Below are positions 24,402 to 36,929 of a stretch of 64,000 nt of DNA, piece after piece; the first letter of the stretch is position 1, and every line of letters begins with the position of its first letter. Origin of the DNA: Marsupella aquatica (lineage: Eukaryota; Marchantiophyta); the NCBI GenBank assembly GCA_973895155.1, contig OZ316896.1, positions 10,974,001-11,038,000 on the forward strand, given 5' to 3'. The notes beneath the pieces are model-generated. The model searched no databases, was not told the origin of the DNA, and was given only the letters and a program-made list of their open reading frames with translations. The position numbers and the translations under genes were made by a program.

Positions 24402-25449
24402 GAATTACCTACACATTCCCCAAAACTAAATTCTTTAAGACATCAGTTCGATATGTGAATTTTATTTGTGCTTACACCATAAATTAATCTCCTAGCCTTA
24501 AACACAACGTCTAAACTCAAACACAACTCAAACACAATGCCATTTTTCAAACACAACCTCACAAGTGAAAAAATCCAAAACCTTGTGACAAAATTTGAAC
24601 ACAATGCCTTGGGCACTATATTCAAATATAGCGCCCCCTGCCCACTATTCAAATATAGCGCCTGCTGTTCAGCAAAAGATGGTAGTAGGAGGATGGGGCA
24701 AAGATGAAAGATGAGGAGAACAAAATAGATTCGTTTGCAATTTGTTTTTGTCGTATCTGTATTAGCATTGAAACTATGGGCATGTAGGCTCGTTTGTAAT
24801 GTAAGCGCGAGCCTCTTGATTTGTCGCGCCGTGAACTTGAAGACAGCACCAGCAACCGGTAAAGTTGACCGGCAAACTATCGAGTGATCGACTTCCCTGC
24901 CGGTGGCCTCAACCCAAATGTGTTCTCCGACGCAGAGGTGAGGGCGCATAAAAATTATGCTCTACTAACGAGATTCCTTCTTTCTGTTTCGAACGTCCAA
25001 AGGAAACGTTCTTATCCATCGACGACTCGTGGCGTTGACCAGCTGTATACCAGTGCTCCAACAATCTGCGATGGAGCCCTAAACCAATGGAACAAAGAAA
25101 TTAATCGACGAATTGACGAAGAGAAAGCTGACTGGTGTGTGGGCACAGGTCGATCCATCCAGTTCGCAATTCGCAGAACGAGGTTCGTTGGTGGAAATAC
25201 GGATCGTGATCGACTAATGTGAAATTGATAGGGCTGAGATTTGACCGCGCCTTAACAATTAAAGCGTTTTTGGCGCGATCCCGTCGGCAATGATGCATCT
25301 GTCTTGGAGAGAGCTAGATTCGTATCGTGGGTAATGTTTCGCGTGTTTGGGAGTAGCTGTCTGTAACGTGGATCACAGTTCCGTATCAAGGCACCGCGTC
25401 TTGTTCCAAATTTTGAGTTTCGTGCAGATCCCGTAGTTCGTCTCTCACG

Positions 25450-28400
25450 ATGAACTCCGCTCCAGGCAGCGGCCACTCGTTGGCGTTCAGAGTGATGAGG
25501 CTCTGTCGGCCTGCAATGCACGTAGATATCGGGCTGCGTTTGGATCCAGGTGATTTTTCTCAGTTTCAAAACGCTATTTTCGGGCTGGGGGCCATTTGTG
25601 GTTGGTCTACATCTAGCTTTCCTTCCTACAGTGAGGTGATGAGTACATGCGTTTGATGGTCCACTTCACTTTATACTCGATGTGGCAATTCACGGGTTAC
25701 TCGAAAGGACGCGATCGAAAAGATCATTAGGTTGTGCATTTACAGCACAGTATAGACACGAGAATTTGCAATTGGCAGTAACACAGCAGGAAAATAAATT
25801 TCTACGGTCAAAATAGGGTAAGAATACCATAATGACCAAGCGCTTGGCCCTGCATATCGATAATAATAATTTCCGAAGGTGCTTTCTATTCTGAGTTTGT
25901 CGTCTGTGTCTTGCTTGCTTGGTTTCTTGCAGTGGACTTGATGTGTGGAGAAGACGATGTTCAAAAGATTGTGGAGGGTCCTGATGTTGAAGAAGCGAAA
26001 GAGAAGACGTCGTTTTGGAGAAGAAGTGAATTACAGGAGCCAGTTGATGCGTTAGGACTCTCAGGTCTTTTGGTCCTCCCTCAAACTTTTGGGTGGGTTT
26101 CAATGCATCTTCTACCTTTCACGTTGATTCTCGAGTGAGGGGCAACTGGAGGATGAGGTCCAATAGATCAATTGTGGTGTTTCATCGGGACATAAAGTCT
26201 TTAGCAATCGGCTTAGACTGAGGTTTGTGATGGTATAGAGATAACAAGTATTACTAAGGAGACGAGAGTAAATTGATGTCCATTGTTGTCTGTTGTGCAG
26301 GTCTATTTATCTCGGGGAAACTTTCTGTAGTTACATTAGTGTCGGAAACCATACAAACCACGATGTGAGAGATGTTGGAGTGAAGGTACCTCGCAGGCCT
26401 CCACTATACTTGCTTAATATTTGTTGCCAAATTTGGGCTTTATTGTATGCCGAGTTCACCTGCACAGCCTGCAGGCCTTCATTTACCCCACGGTCCCATG
26501 CTGTTACAAGAGCAGAGAACCCCTATCAATGTAGTGGAGGCATCCTACCATTGATCTCTCATAGAAGACCTTGTGATACGGAGCTGGAATGATGCAGGCA
26601 GAGCTTCAAACAGAGCGGCAGAAGCTGATTCTTGCAGATAGCACGAAATCACCACTTGATTACATAAGGGCAGGTGGTCGTTACGATTTCATAATAGAAC
26701 ATGACATCAAGGAACTGGGACCGCACACGTGAGTTCAACTATTTTGCTCCCAAAGCATTTTTGTAGGTCTTATCTATTACTTCTGGACATACATTTGCAG
26801 AGCGGCAAATGGAAGTAGTTCTTTGATTGATATCATACGAAGAGATGTAAGATCGATTAACGAAAACGCTGGAATCTTCATACCATGTTAAGAAATCATC
26901 GAGGATATTATACAAGGAACAAGAGAAACATGCCTCTTCGGATTCCTTGTTAGTCTCTTGCGGAGAATCCGCAAAGCGACGAGTTCATGGTGGCCACTGA
27001 CAGTTTATAGCACTGCTGTATTTTTCAGGCTTGTTTGCATGGCAGTATACACAGATTCAGATGGCGAACGGAAGTATTTACCTCAGTACTTCAAATTTAT
27101 GGCGTCGAATCCCCTTTCAGTTCGGACTAAGGTAGGCAATGTTTCACCTGTTTGATTCAATCCCCTTCTTAAAATGGTTAAAAGATGTATCTTTGATTTG
27201 CTTTGGAACTTGAACGTAGTATGATGTCTAGCTGGGCACCCTCTTTATGGAGGAAGAATCTGAGAGGATATTTTGGAAGCAATATATTTGGCTGATTTCC
27301 TTCTTATCTCTGTTGTCTCTCTGCAGGTGCGGGTTGTGAAGGTGAGACTCGCAAGAGACCGTGTTTATCAATGGGCTCGTTGATCTTCCCTTATAATGAG
27401 TTCAATATCTCGTCACAGAAAAAGTGATTCGCTCCTTGAATAATCGTCATGCAGGATGTGACATACTTGGAGGCTTGCATCGAGAACAACACGAAAAGTC
27501 ATTTATTTTTAGAGTATGTCAAATTTGACGCAGTAGCCCCGTTATTTTCCAAAGAATTGGAGCCTGACGAAGATTCCAAAGATGATTTGGACGGCATTCT
27601 ACGGTAATACTCTAAACCAATCCAGGAAGTTCACTGACCTCGCCCTTGGTTTGGTAAAACTGGCTTAAGTCTTGAGCATTTACTGTTGGGAAGGTAGGCA
27701 AGTTGAAAGTCTGAAATCTCTCAGATTTCCAAAGGTTCACTTCAAAGTCCAAGTGTTAAACTCCCTCATCCCTTGCGTGCACTCTCTTCTGCCTTCCATA
27801 CGGATAACTTATTTGTCCGTGATGCCTATAATTTCGCGACATTAGTGGTGTCCCACCAATGTGATTGGGACTGAAAACGAGGACCTTAGGATCTCCATTC
27901 AAACATTGAACTCAGCGAAAAATCCATCCACTGCCGGAAATATTCGCTTTCCGAAACCTTCACTTCAAAAGCCCTCTTCGAATTAGAATGGCGTGCATTT
28001 ACATTTGCGCTGTAAAATCGAAAGGATGGGGAGTAGTTGAGTGAGGACATGGATAGGACCATTGCTGTTTTCAACAATATGCCTACGATATGGACCATCA
28101 ATCAACGTTTAAGTTTACAAGAATCAAATTCAAAGAGATTTCATAGCCTTGTTAGGTGCAACGGCAGAAATAATGTCAATGATCCCAATTATAAGTCTTC
28201 TAGTTCAGGGTTTTAATAGCAATGGACAAGATCCCACTCAAATCTCCTTGATATTTAAACCTCGTGATAAGCATATCCAAATTGTGGAAGCTTTAGTGGT
28301 AGAGAGTTCGAGAGTAGGTTTGCACGTATCTCGAGTGACTGGATACCTGGGCCTGCACGAATGACATGGTCCTATTGGATGCATATGACTCATCTATTTT

Positions 28401-30405
28401 ATATGTCAGTGGAATCAGGCGTCATTTCGTCATGAACGCCGGGATCATTATGCACCGTATAGAAGTGTCCCTATTATTGCTTAGGAACTTACATCACGCG
28501 TATGTGAGTAATTGTTCCTGTCCCAAGTATCCCCACTCCTAGCGTGAGGGCCATTAAGCTTTTTGATTAGGATATCTGCCAACTCATTCTAGAGCTAAAT
28601 GTTAAATTTAGCCCTTCTGGACTTCTTTCGATGCCTTTCATGAGATTATCTCATCGTTTGGCACGGAAAACGGTTCTCCGAGGACATTCCTCAAAGTCGA
28701 ATTTCGGTATTATTTCTAAAGTAGCTATATGGCCAAAGAAGCCTTTGCCTGCCCTTAGCTTTGATGTTGGACCATTGTCCCTGCTCCTACATTGCATGGC
28801 CTATGTCAGGTGGCTGCTGTACTTTCTACTGTCCCAGAGTCTTTTATCTAATTCTGCTCTGGTTCTCATGAGATGCTCAATGAAGAGGATACACTCAACA
28901 TTCTGTTTCTTTCTCATGTCCAGTGGCCTTTTCAGTAAGGTGAAGCTTGTCAGAGGAAATGGTGGAACTCGGCATTTTCTTTATGAACTGAAACGACCTG
29001 GAGAGTCTGGTTCTTTAAAGACTGGGATCACCAACGCCCTTGGAAAGCTGGAAATACTATGGAGGACAACCCTTGGTGAACCGGGCAGGCTGCAGACCCA
29101 GCAAATTATGGGCAATGTAAGCTGCCAGTTTCTAGATGTGGTTGGTTTTGTTTCCTGCTGACATATCAAGGAATAGTGTGCAGCTATATGCTCCTTTCTG
29201 TACGTTTCTAAATATGAAATTGGCGGGCATCGTCCTCGGTGCATTTGGAAGTAATCGTAGCGATCATGAGTTGTGCACATCGGGATTTTGAATAATTAGC
29301 AGGGTGCTCAGATTCTAGCATCAGGGCGTAAATTTGTTCATATCTGACCTGCTGTTTCTTGAGGTGAAACAGCCGATTCCTCGCAAAGATGTGAGTTTGG
29401 AGATTGTGGAGTTACCATCTCGCATTGTTCTGGAGCGTGCTTTTTTGGTGAGAAAGTGTTCTTTAGACTTGTTTACACGCAGATTACGTACTTCAACTGG
29501 TGATATTACCTGTGTTCTTCAACAGTCTACCGTTACGATAAATGCACTGAGTAACGAATGAATTTCCTGCAAATTTCCTTGGGGTTTTAATGCACTGGTT
29601 TGGTGGAGGTGCGTTTCAGGTGAGGTTATCTGTAAATAATTTTACAGATCGTAGGGTTGGTCCTCTTCAAATTTCTATGTTACAAGACGATACACTTGGA
29701 GGGACAAGAGCAATAGTGGTCAATGGATTGTGGAACCTGGTATGCACTCTGAGTTGCGCCCCTTGTTTCGGTTACTGAGCTTTACGCTTGTTGCAATAAT
29801 TCTAGATATGCCACAATTCCTAACAATACTCAAATGAGTACTGACCATCAGACGTCACTGGTCCTTGTTGTCTGGCCACCTTCCAGATTGTGCCACAATT
29901 GGAACCTTGGGCTTCAACAGATGTTAATCTGGTACATTCTCTCTTCATTTTGACCTGTGAAAAGCCAATGAGAAATATCTGTTATGACTGGCATTTTTTT
30001 GAATTAAGACGTCCTAGATCCCCTGAACTGAATGGACGAACATCAAGCTTTGCAGAGTTTGGTTGCTATCGCTGTGGGAGTACAGCGACTTATTGGGATC
30101 AGAGTAACTGATGTAAGGGACGGAAAGCCGTACGACACTCTCCCGCCAACTGAGGTACGAGTCAATATATTCTCTGTAGAGCTAATGACCTATTTTGTCA
30201 AAGAAATTTTTTAACTGCACGATATATGGAAGCACGATGTAAGGATGGAGCAGATAGTGCTCTCTAAATGTTTTGATTCTTCTCATCGTTTTCAACGATG
30301 TGTTTGACGTCTGGGGAATTTCTACTTTATTATCTATTTCAGGTCTTTCATTGAATAACTCTCCATAATATTCTTGATTTGCAGGTTTTTGTGGAGACCC
30401 AGTAG
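25450..30405 (+). CDS. TRAPPC13: TRAPPC13 (TRAPP complex subunit 13, DUF974), 13 exons
   Basis: Subunit of TRAPP, the tethering and Rab-activating complex of the secretory pathway. Exons: 25450-25549, 25933-26092, 26301-26385, 26598-26728, 27029-27131, 27327-27341 (15 bases), 27455-27603, 28936-29116 (or from 28924, same frame), 29373-29447, 29620-29739, 29887-29931, 30056-30154 and 30385-30405 (TAG). All phases agree, giving 427 or 431 aa against about 417 in human. Family blocks in order: S-L-A-F-R-V-M-R-L-C-R-P, L-P-Q-T-F-G-S-I-Y-L-G-E-T-F, G-G-R-Y-D-F-I-I-E-H-D, D-G-E-R-K-Y-L-P-Q, N-P-L-S-V-R-T-K, L-G-K-L-E-I-L-W-R-T, L-G-E-P-G-R-L-Q-T-Q-Q-I and a short C-terminus V-F-V-E-T-Q. No transmembrane segment is evident. 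The join across the 1.3-kb intron 7 is the weakest point (see findings). Arm B holds a broken copy. Confidence 0.9.
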
Positions 30406-31548
30406 AACACATACTTACTGGTTGATCTTTCCAACACTCTACTACGGTGTCTTCACTGGTATGCTGGATTTGCATTATCCCTTTGTAACATGTTTGTGTC
30501 GTGAATTCTCTGCCTTCAATTAGAATTGTTTACGACGATATCTGAGGTTGATTTCGATCTGTGTTTTCACATAAACAGGTTTGCTATTCGGGAGGAATTG
30601 TTTCTAAGTTAGCCTTGTGATCGATCCTCCATAATGAATTTGATACATTCGTAGGTAGCCATCAGCAACCGTTGTCATACCAGCTAGCGGACGTGAGTAC
30701 CGATCCACAGATTCCAATTGACACACAATCCCTTATCTGAATGAGGCAAGAGTAATTCATTGGGACATACTCGTTAGATCTCAAAGCTCCATTACTCAAG
30801 TAGAAAGGCTCCCCATATTGTATACAAGCGAAAAAATTTGGAAATCTATTTTTGGTTTCTGAGGACTAGATATTCACGAAGCCTCTCGGACAGGAAGGGT
30901 CTGACTTGAGTTGGTGGTAGTCTTTGACATCTTCAATTCCGCAAACAGGAGTTTATTGGCAGAAACAGCAGTTAATAACTGAGAGGTCGTCCAGCCTTCA
31001 CTTCAGACTGGAAAATTTTTGACGAATTTTGCTAGAACTGTAGCACATGATTTCAGCATCCAGACACGAGATTAGAAGTGTTCTGTCTTGAAGCTGGAAA
31101 ATTTGTGCAAAAGTTGCCAAAATGAGGCAACCTGACAACAACGAAATGTCACACTGTATTACACAATGATGAGACACGAGACATTCCTCTGGTGCAACTT
31201 TTACATGATGTCCGTTGAGTTGAATCAAAATAACTCTTGGGAGGCTTGAAGTTCAGGATCGCGTAATAATTTTACTTGGTATCACCATCCTAATAGGATC
31301 TTTTCAGAATGGATCGAAGTAGCTTCCTCCAAGTAATCGAATTATATATATAATTGTGATCGAAACTACTCTTCAAGGCATACAGGCTAGAGTCAAGCCT
31401 CTAGATTGCAACTATGGGAGCTCAACTGAAGGATGGGGTGCAAGTGCAAATCAAATGGTGTCATAGGTTTAAATGTATTCACCTCTATTTATGTTCAATG
31501 GACAGTACTTTTGCTACGCAAACTGACATAACTTAAAATTGTGTTTTT
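30406..31548. other. 3' flank of TRAPPC13 in arm A
   Basis: Non-coding on the plus strand. A minus-strand frame at 30182-30475 (97 codons) is partly antisense to the last TRAPPC13 exon and is also open in arm B (see findings). A copy of the TCTAGAG palindrome is at 31387-31405. Confidence 0.5.
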
Positions 31549-32325
31549 CTAGCAGATTGAAGACATTGTTTCACCACCAACATTAAAATCTGGCAGAGAT
31601 ACATTGACAAGAGACTGTGTAGTATTTCCATCAATTACATTTACAGTTGTGATGGCGCTACTTGTCAAGCCTTGAGAATTGTGGCCAGAGTTCTTTGTCA
31701 CTGTCATAGGCAGCAACTTTGTCAGCAACAGCAAAAGCCTGAGCACTTCCACGCCATGGACCTGTGAGCTACTCAAAAACTGCATTGTCTGCACCTGCAA
31801 GATCACCCACCACCTGCATCCAGTACAAACCCTCCTCTCTCCACTGAATCCTTGTGGACTCGACAATGCTCAGATCATATGCTTCATTGTAACTAACTGC
31901 TCTCCCTTCCTGCAACTTTCCATACATAATCTGCTGCATCGCCAGATCACAAACCTGTTTCTCCATCTGGTTGAACCACAAAGTGAACTCAGAATTCGTG
32001 CCCAGCCAAACCTTTGAACAGCTAGGGACTACTCCCCACATAAATTCTAGCTTTACCAGTAGTTTACCATTACTTGACTGAACATTATATTCAAACAAAA
32101 ATGACTGATAATTCACCACAAAAATACTCATGAACATTATATTCAAATAAAAATGACTGATGGTTCACCACAGAAATACTCAGCCTCAACGCATACCTGA
32201 TTGAAAAGCTATGTTGGTGACACAATTCTCAGCTTCAATCCATACCTGTCGAGCTTGAGGAAAATAGGGTGGAGCCCAGGGATTGAAATAAAAATCCGAA
32301 TGGGGCATATACTTGCGCCATCCCT
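31549..32325 (-). pseudogene. unidentified decayed unit converging on TRAPPC13 (arm A)
   Basis: Minus-strand frames give coding-like stretches: W-A-P-P-Y-F-P-Q-A-R-Q-V-W-I-E-A-E-N followed by a GT donor, then M-E-K-Q-V-C-D-L-A-M-Q-Q and a Trp/Glu-rich segment, and, after a frame change, a block ending N-V-G-G-E-T-M-S-S-I-C before a stop at 31549. The arm B copy (51412-52065) preserves the same blocks with different indels. I do not recognise the family. It reads as a gene 3' part or pseudogene whose frame cannot be joined here without a frameshift. Confidence 0.5.
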
Positions 32326-35300
32326 ACTTTCTTGGATTTCAGATTGACTTCCTTTCACTCATGGATTTCAAAGTTTGAATCTACCACTTCCCTCTGCCGA
32401 TTCCAAGCTTCTAATTATAATTCTGAATCCGACATTTCAACTTGGCTTTTAACACCCGGCTAGTCTCACTACCCACTGCTAGACATCCAATTGCCTGGGC
32501 TTATCCCTGTCACACTTACAGACAACTAAAACATGACATTCCTGCTGAAAACCTACCAAAAATGTACCAAAAAAACACATAATTCGCTTCCATATGACCA
32601 CCAACAACAAGAGGCAAAGAAATCAACAAGTAGAGACAAATAAAGAGAAACTAAAAGTAGAGACCATTATTGCCAGAGATATCCAAGACAAATTCAAAGA
32701 GTGCACAAGTTGAGTAGGCCACAGAACACTGGTGGAGGCACCACAATAGAAGAGCCAAACAAGAAAGGCATGAACGACCCTAAATGTATCTCTATATCTA
32801 AAAGTAACTAGGGACATAAGAGGATTGATTTTATGTGTCAGCACTACCAGCTCCCATACTAGTTGTGGGATCTAGTACGTAATGCCTGATACCAAATGAT
32901 GCCCTTTTGAGAGATGCACAAATGTGGGGCCATTATGTTTTTCATCATTCCTGACATTTTTGCCTATATTAACTACTGGTTATTCATAACAAAATAGAAT
33001 GAAAAAGTATTTTCTCATACCAGTAAAACTAGAAACTTGAGCCTACATGGATTGCTACATTATTTTCAACTATCTCATGGACTTTGACAAGGAGACATAT
33101 CATTTTACACCTAATCATGAGATAGTCAACTGCCAATGGATGGAAAATGCTCTCATTGATTGTTTACCTACATTTTTGTTATGTTAAGAAGATTATGTGC
33201 ACCTATCAGTCAAATTAAGAATCTGGACAGAATGGACTAAAGGTACATATTTGAAATCTCTGATAGCTTCACATGGGCAAAATACTTGAAGTGCTCCTTG
33301 TCACAAGAGTAGGGTCATATGAAAAACATGATTTCCAGCAGCATCCATCTATTCATTAAAAGTGAATTATTATTTGATTTATGAACATTTGGACAATAGA
33401 AAGTGTACATTTGGGCAAGAAATAAAGGTGATGGCCCTTTGATGTACCACCCTGTCCATCCTTTGTAAGTAAACTAGGATGAGACTCCTTCTAGTAAAGA
33501 TCATTTTTGTTTCCTCAAGTTTACAATTGACCATTTAAGTGTAGAGTATTGTACTAAAGTGTACCTTTTGGAGTTAAAAAGTGTATATTTAGAGACCAAA
33601 AAGTGAACAGTTATAGGCCTAAAAGTGATTAAAATAAAATACACTTTTAATGAATAGGGTGATTAGCTCTGTAACAAAAAAAAAGTACTTGAAGTGCTCT
33701 TTCTAACAAATGAAATGTTCTATACAATTCACAACAACACTCTCAAAATGTAGAACCTCAAGCAGCTTTGTAGCAGTAATCAGTCAAAAACATATTATAA
33801 CAAGTGCAAAGGTGTCTGAAAAATAGGATTCTGCAACAATGTTCATGCAAACTATAATTTCCCAAATAATTTTCTCTAGCTTTGCAACAGAAGAATTATT
33901 ACAATCCTAGTAACAAGAGCAATGCTCTATGAAAAATAGGATTTAGCAACATTGTTTCCAGAACTTGTAACGCATTTTGCAAAGTATCAATGCCTTAAAT
34001 ATCAAGCAAATGTTTAGAAAACTTACAATCCCTTTGGAAAAATTGGGCTTTAGATTTTCTCCTAGCCTCCTTGGTGGGAGTTGTTCCCTTGGTCCATGAG
34101 TCATTGTGCTGCTTGCTTCCCCCTTTTAGTGAGGCTTTTGAGGTTTACTATAAACATCAAATGAGTTACAGAACGCGCTGGTGTAGTTGTCTAGGACCTC
34201 CTACTTACAAGGGGTTCTGAGGGCCTGGGCATGAGCATTGGGTTGGCCCAATCACAGCGAGCTAAGGCACTTCATTTACTAGCGTCTATAAAGAAAGTTA
34301 TGGGCCTAGCAAGTTAGTTGCATGTCCATGCGATTGGGTTGGAGTCCAGGTTGAGGACCAAATATAGTGGACCAAAGTTGATTTGGGGGTGACAAGTCTC
34401 CAGAAACATATATGAGGGGAGTGGTGTCTCATTCCCGGTCTCATTGGGGGCCAAGGGCAAGCCCAAGTCCTGACCCACAGAAGTCGAGACACTACAGAGA
34501 AATGTCAAACAAAAATGACGATAACTTCTCAACAAGAAGTCCATTGGAGGACTCTTGGATGCATTGGAAAACTCTTAAGAATGAATACATTCTCTTGAGC
34601 TCAGTTGGGTATGGGGGTGCCTGTGGATCTCAAGGTTTGTGGCCCGGGCTATCTCGATCACTTGCCAAATCCTGCCAAAACAACAGCCAAACCATGTTCA
34701 CTTTCCTAAGGAGCTTGTGTTGGGGAGGCAATGTAGAGTAGGCTTAGGTGTTGAGGTCCAAGTGCATTTGGCCCCTATACTCTCAGTTGAGTTGGAGCCT
34801 TGGAGATGCTTGGTAGAGTTGGGACCAAAATGGTCCTGATGTTTGGGACAAGTTTATAGACAAGTTAGTTATGCGGGCCATGAACATGTCCTAGAGGCAA
34901 GGCGGTCAGCCAATGTTGAATAGAAAGTGGGGAAGCTCAGGTAGCACCCGATAGAGGGGCTAATCTGGACAAACAGTGAGTGTTGACTCTGACTTCAACT
35001 TATATATGGAAAGGCCATGCGGGGCTCGAGAGGTTCTATTCGTTGACCTACTTACCAATATCAGAGTGTTTATAATAACTATGAAGGCAGAAAGCAGGAC
35101 CAGTTGCTGCTCATGGAATTTCCCAAGACAACCAGATTGACAAGCTCTTCTCCTTGTCAAGCATCATAAGTGTTTCGCTTTGTAGATTTATAGATTTGTC
35201 CTTAACGACATTGATATTGCCTACTTATGATGTATCACAACTTACTTGACAACTTATTTACTTACTTATGCCTAATAACAAGGCTCTACTCATGTATCAA

Positions 35301-36661
35301 AACTAAATTGAGAACTTAGTTACTTACTGATGCCTAATTATAACAAGGCTCTACAAAAGTACCCAATTACATCTCTTGTCTTGCTGCTTCCTATCAATAC
35401 TTCTCATTTTGGTACCCTCATCCAAGACCATCAAGTATAATATTCATGGAGACATTGCCAAGGAGTACTTTGCACCCCATGGTAAACTACAAAAAATGTA
35501 TGTTAAGCTGACATGAAGGACATCTTGGAGCACAAGGGATTTTATGCTTTCAATTTCTCTTAGCCAAAGAAACAAGTGACAAAATCGGACAAACCGATGG
35601 TTGAGCATCATCAAAAGCATCATAGTGCGTTAATTTGGCTTTGTCAAGACACAAAGTGTGGGCAACTTTCAAAAACACTTCCTTTTGCTGCGCAGTCATG
35701 CCATCTACCCAAATGTCCTTTGGCAGCTCACTCTATTATGTCTCCAGGCTTGTGTTCCACAACTCTTTGTCCCAGGGTCCACCTCAAGTCAGAAGCCAAC
35801 TAACCCAAGAACCAACCCACCTAACACTTCTTTTGAATGCAACAGTGGCTTAGCATTGCTCTCCGGCTGGCATAAAGGGAGCAATGACGGGTCTCAAATG
35901 ATCATGGATAAGTGATGGTTTGTCATGGGTTCTTAGAACGTATACTCCCACAGGTCGTATATGCTTATGGGGAATGATGTACCACCCCAAGCGTAGCTGT
36001 GGACTCCTATTTTGACCATTGATTTGTATCTAACATGGACCCTCAATCTTTCAACTCATTTGTTGACGATGCTACTCACAATATCATGATCAGGTTGACC
36101 ATAAGCTCCTTGTGGTGCTACTAGCAAAGGTGCTTTCTTGGACTCGATCAGGGGATATCCCGATGGGTTTGTAACAATGTATGATGTCTCAAAGTTGAGC
36201 TCAAAATCCAGCATGGCCTAATTTATCTCCATATGGTTTGCTTTTGTAGGTTCTAGGTATCTAGTTTTGCCCATCTAGTGCAGCTTGCATGCTTCATAGT
36301 GGATTTGGACTGAATTGATGTGATCTTTGAAAGGGTAACTTTGTTGAGGAGGGGTGTGTTGGTGGCTATGGAGAACTGGCCATAGAAAAACACAAGGACG
36401 CACTAGGGTCTGCACACACACAGGGGGCAATTTCAAGTCCAAGGTGAGCAAGTTTTTGAGGAAAATTGAGAGCTTCTGAATATCTATTTGCGATGGAACC
36501 CGTACTCCACAACTGCAGTACACCATGAGCCCAGGGCCATATTGAGTTAGCTTATTTTGTAGGGTGAGCTGGGTGTCCTAGAATCAAATATTGGTACCCC
36601 ATTGGTCTACATTTTGATTTTAGTAAATGATTTTATGATACCATTTCACTGTGTGTATTTA
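32326..36661. other. intergenic, no gene recognised
   Basis: First part of the spacer between the arms. Only short open frames. The frames at 35576-35915 overlap in all three plus frames and look like decayed repeat sequence, but no retroelement domain could be named. Confidence 0.45.
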
Positions 36662-36929
36662 AGGTTCACCTCCACATGAGGCTACGTCCACGAGAACACA
36701 CAAGAGCTTTACTGCACTCTAGGCCAAACGACCATACCAAACATCCAAAGCAAAACTCTCTATATCTCTCAACTGGCTCTGTAACAATGAGCCTGAGTTC
36801 CTACTCTCCAAGCAAGCACCACTTGGGTATAGTGTGTGCATAGCATGACTAACCTAACCTAGTCTGCAACTAAGGTTAACCCTAACTGCAGTATAATCGT
36901 AACTCTAGACCTAAAAGTAAATCCTAACA
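36662..36929 (-). repeat. copia LTR, truncated (268 bp)
   Basis: Matches the family LTR from GGTTCACCTCCACATGAGG to the terminal CCTAACA. The first 80 or so bases at the TGTTGAG end are missing and replaced by unrelated sequence. It carries more substitutions than the LTRs at 2814 and 24058, so it is probably older. Confidence 0.92.

Larger units (their letters stand above)
24807..32325. repeat. inverted duplication, arm A (about 7.5 kb)
   Basis: Reading arm A forward matches arm B (51412-58862) read backward over essentially the whole length, through TRAPPC13 exons, introns and flanks. Alignment by eye begins at GCGAGCCTC near 24807 and ends in the converging unit near 32325. Identity is high in some exons (about 1 difference in 80 bases around 29373-29450) and lower elsewhere (about 10 in 120 at 29620-29739), with many small indels. 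The outer flanks do not match, so the edges are real breakpoints, each uncertain by tens of bases. Confidence 0.95.

Noticed and set aside
24884-25222. 112-codon plus frame upstream of TRAPPC13 as a separate gene
   Set aside because: The arm B equivalent has different frame breaks and no domain is seen; it is better read as 5' untranslated or promoter sequence.
25252-25569. Minus-strand frame of 105 codons with a near-identical partner at 58085-58333
   Set aside because: It is antisense to TRAPPC13 exon 1 and its 5' flank; its conservation follows from the duplication and the sense coding sequence.
35576-35915. Possible retroelement pol fragment
   Set aside because: Three overlapping plus frames are open but none shows the reverse transcriptase, RNase H or integrase motifs needed to name it.
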